Source of the DNA: Pisaster brevispinus | Lineage: Eukaryota > Echinodermata > Asteroidea > Forcipulatida > Asteriidae | DNA length: 64,000 nt | Direction: 5' to 3' | NCBI GenBank assembly: GCA_023634235.1 | Contig: JAMKCF010000002.1 | Location: 2,381,001-2,445,000, forward strand | Shown here: in pieces, positions 63,401 through 64,000 of the stretch | Position numbering within the stretch: the first letter of the stretch is position 1 | Layout of the letters: the number at the start of each line of letters is the position of its first letter | Translations under genes and position numbers: made by a program | The notes under the pieces: model-generated | What the model saw: only the letters and a program-made list of their open reading frames with translations | What the model was told of the DNA's origin: nothing | Database searches by the model: none

Positions 63401-64000
63401 CAGTTGGATATCTGTTCAATCAATTTTAAAAGGAATTAAGTGTGGACTTTATTTACAATGAGTAGCGGCTTAGTGTTCACAGGTACTCAGTTTTCACTAA
63501 GAGGTTACAATTTTTGAATAGATGTAATAACTTACATCGGAGATGCAGAATAATATTTTTGAGATTACACTACACCGATGTGTGACAAGCTCCAATTAGG
63601 GTGTCTCCAAACACGGAGACATGTTACAATTTTCCCAACACAGGCAACATACATGAGTGTTTCCTGTACGCAGGAAGCATTTATTTTCTTCTACCCGATT
63701 ATTTTGACTTGCAATTTTTTGATGATCTATAACTTAAGGTAACGATAACAAGACAATTCAGATTTTGTTTTTAATGAATGACCGAATAATTTTTCAAAGC
63801 CCCTAAGCGGTAAGCCTCTGGCAGACTAAGATTTTAAACTTTTCTCTTTTGAAAAAAATGCATGTAAAATTAATAACATGTATTGAAAATGTGTTTGGTT
63901 ATTTTAATGAGTGTCATTAAAGGTAATTCACCTTAAACAAATTTAAAAATAATACTAATTAAAAAGTTATCCGCTAAACTTGGTTTTTGTGATTTTGTAT

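Larger units (their letters stand above)
62298..64000 (+). other. MIB2 intron to window edge, no exon seen
   Basis: Holds the foldback at 62366-62730, the (AAT)n unit at 63085 and a SINE at 63165; 63420-64000 is AT-rich with nothing recognised. The next ankyrin exons must lie beyond 64000. Confidence 0.6.

Overview
The window is eukaryotic animal DNA: AT-rich, dense with tRNA-derived SINEs, foldback elements and minisatellites, and carrying multi-exon genes with short exons, GT..AG introns and long introns. The gene content and repeat style suggest an invertebrate deuterostome, most likely an echinoderm. The species call is inference. The gene calls rest on protein motifs and on reading frames that stay open across every proposed splice junction.

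Three genes are present. (1) Positions 1-33954 (+) hold the 3' part of an agrin gene, 25 exons and about 1,595 codons. Domain order is a partial Kazal/follistatin (FS) repeat, four complete FS repeats, a lustrin-type cysteine domain, a GCC cassette, two laminin-EGF repeats, another FS repeat, a second GCC cassette, a Ser/Thr-rich stalk, EGF, LamG1, two EGFs, LamG2, EGF, LamG3 and stop. No SEA domain is visible. About 4.6 kb downstream is free of dispersed repeats and is probably a long 3'UTR. (2) Positions 39862-43980 (-) hold a complete six-exon, 287-residue class I SAM-dependent methyltransferase of the yeast Tmt1 / DDB_G0268948-like type. (3) From 49388 (+) to past the right edge lies mind bomb 2 (MIB2), an E3 ubiquitin ligase of Notch signalling; 13 exons and 649 codons are present, covering MIB-ZZ-MIB, the MIB repeats and the first ankyrin repeats.

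Agrin and the methyltransferase converge on a 52-bp minisatellite at 38.7-39.5 kb. The methyltransferase and MIB2 diverge from a roughly 5 kb upstream region. Agrin and MIB2 side by side are notable because both human orthologues map to 1p36.33.

The main unexpected signal is a set of short dispersed repeats. In three unrelated sequence families these can be folded as minimal type I hammerhead ribozymes with a palindromic helix III (5303-5344 minus; 23498-23536, 55297-55335 and 55394-55432; 58378-58416 and 61404-61442). This fits what is known of Penelope-like retroelements and needs folding and cleavage checks. Other observations include a second in-frame donor in LamG1, an intron at the position of the vertebrate agrin z splice site, a SINE supplying a polypyrimidine tract, several foldback elements and nested insertions.
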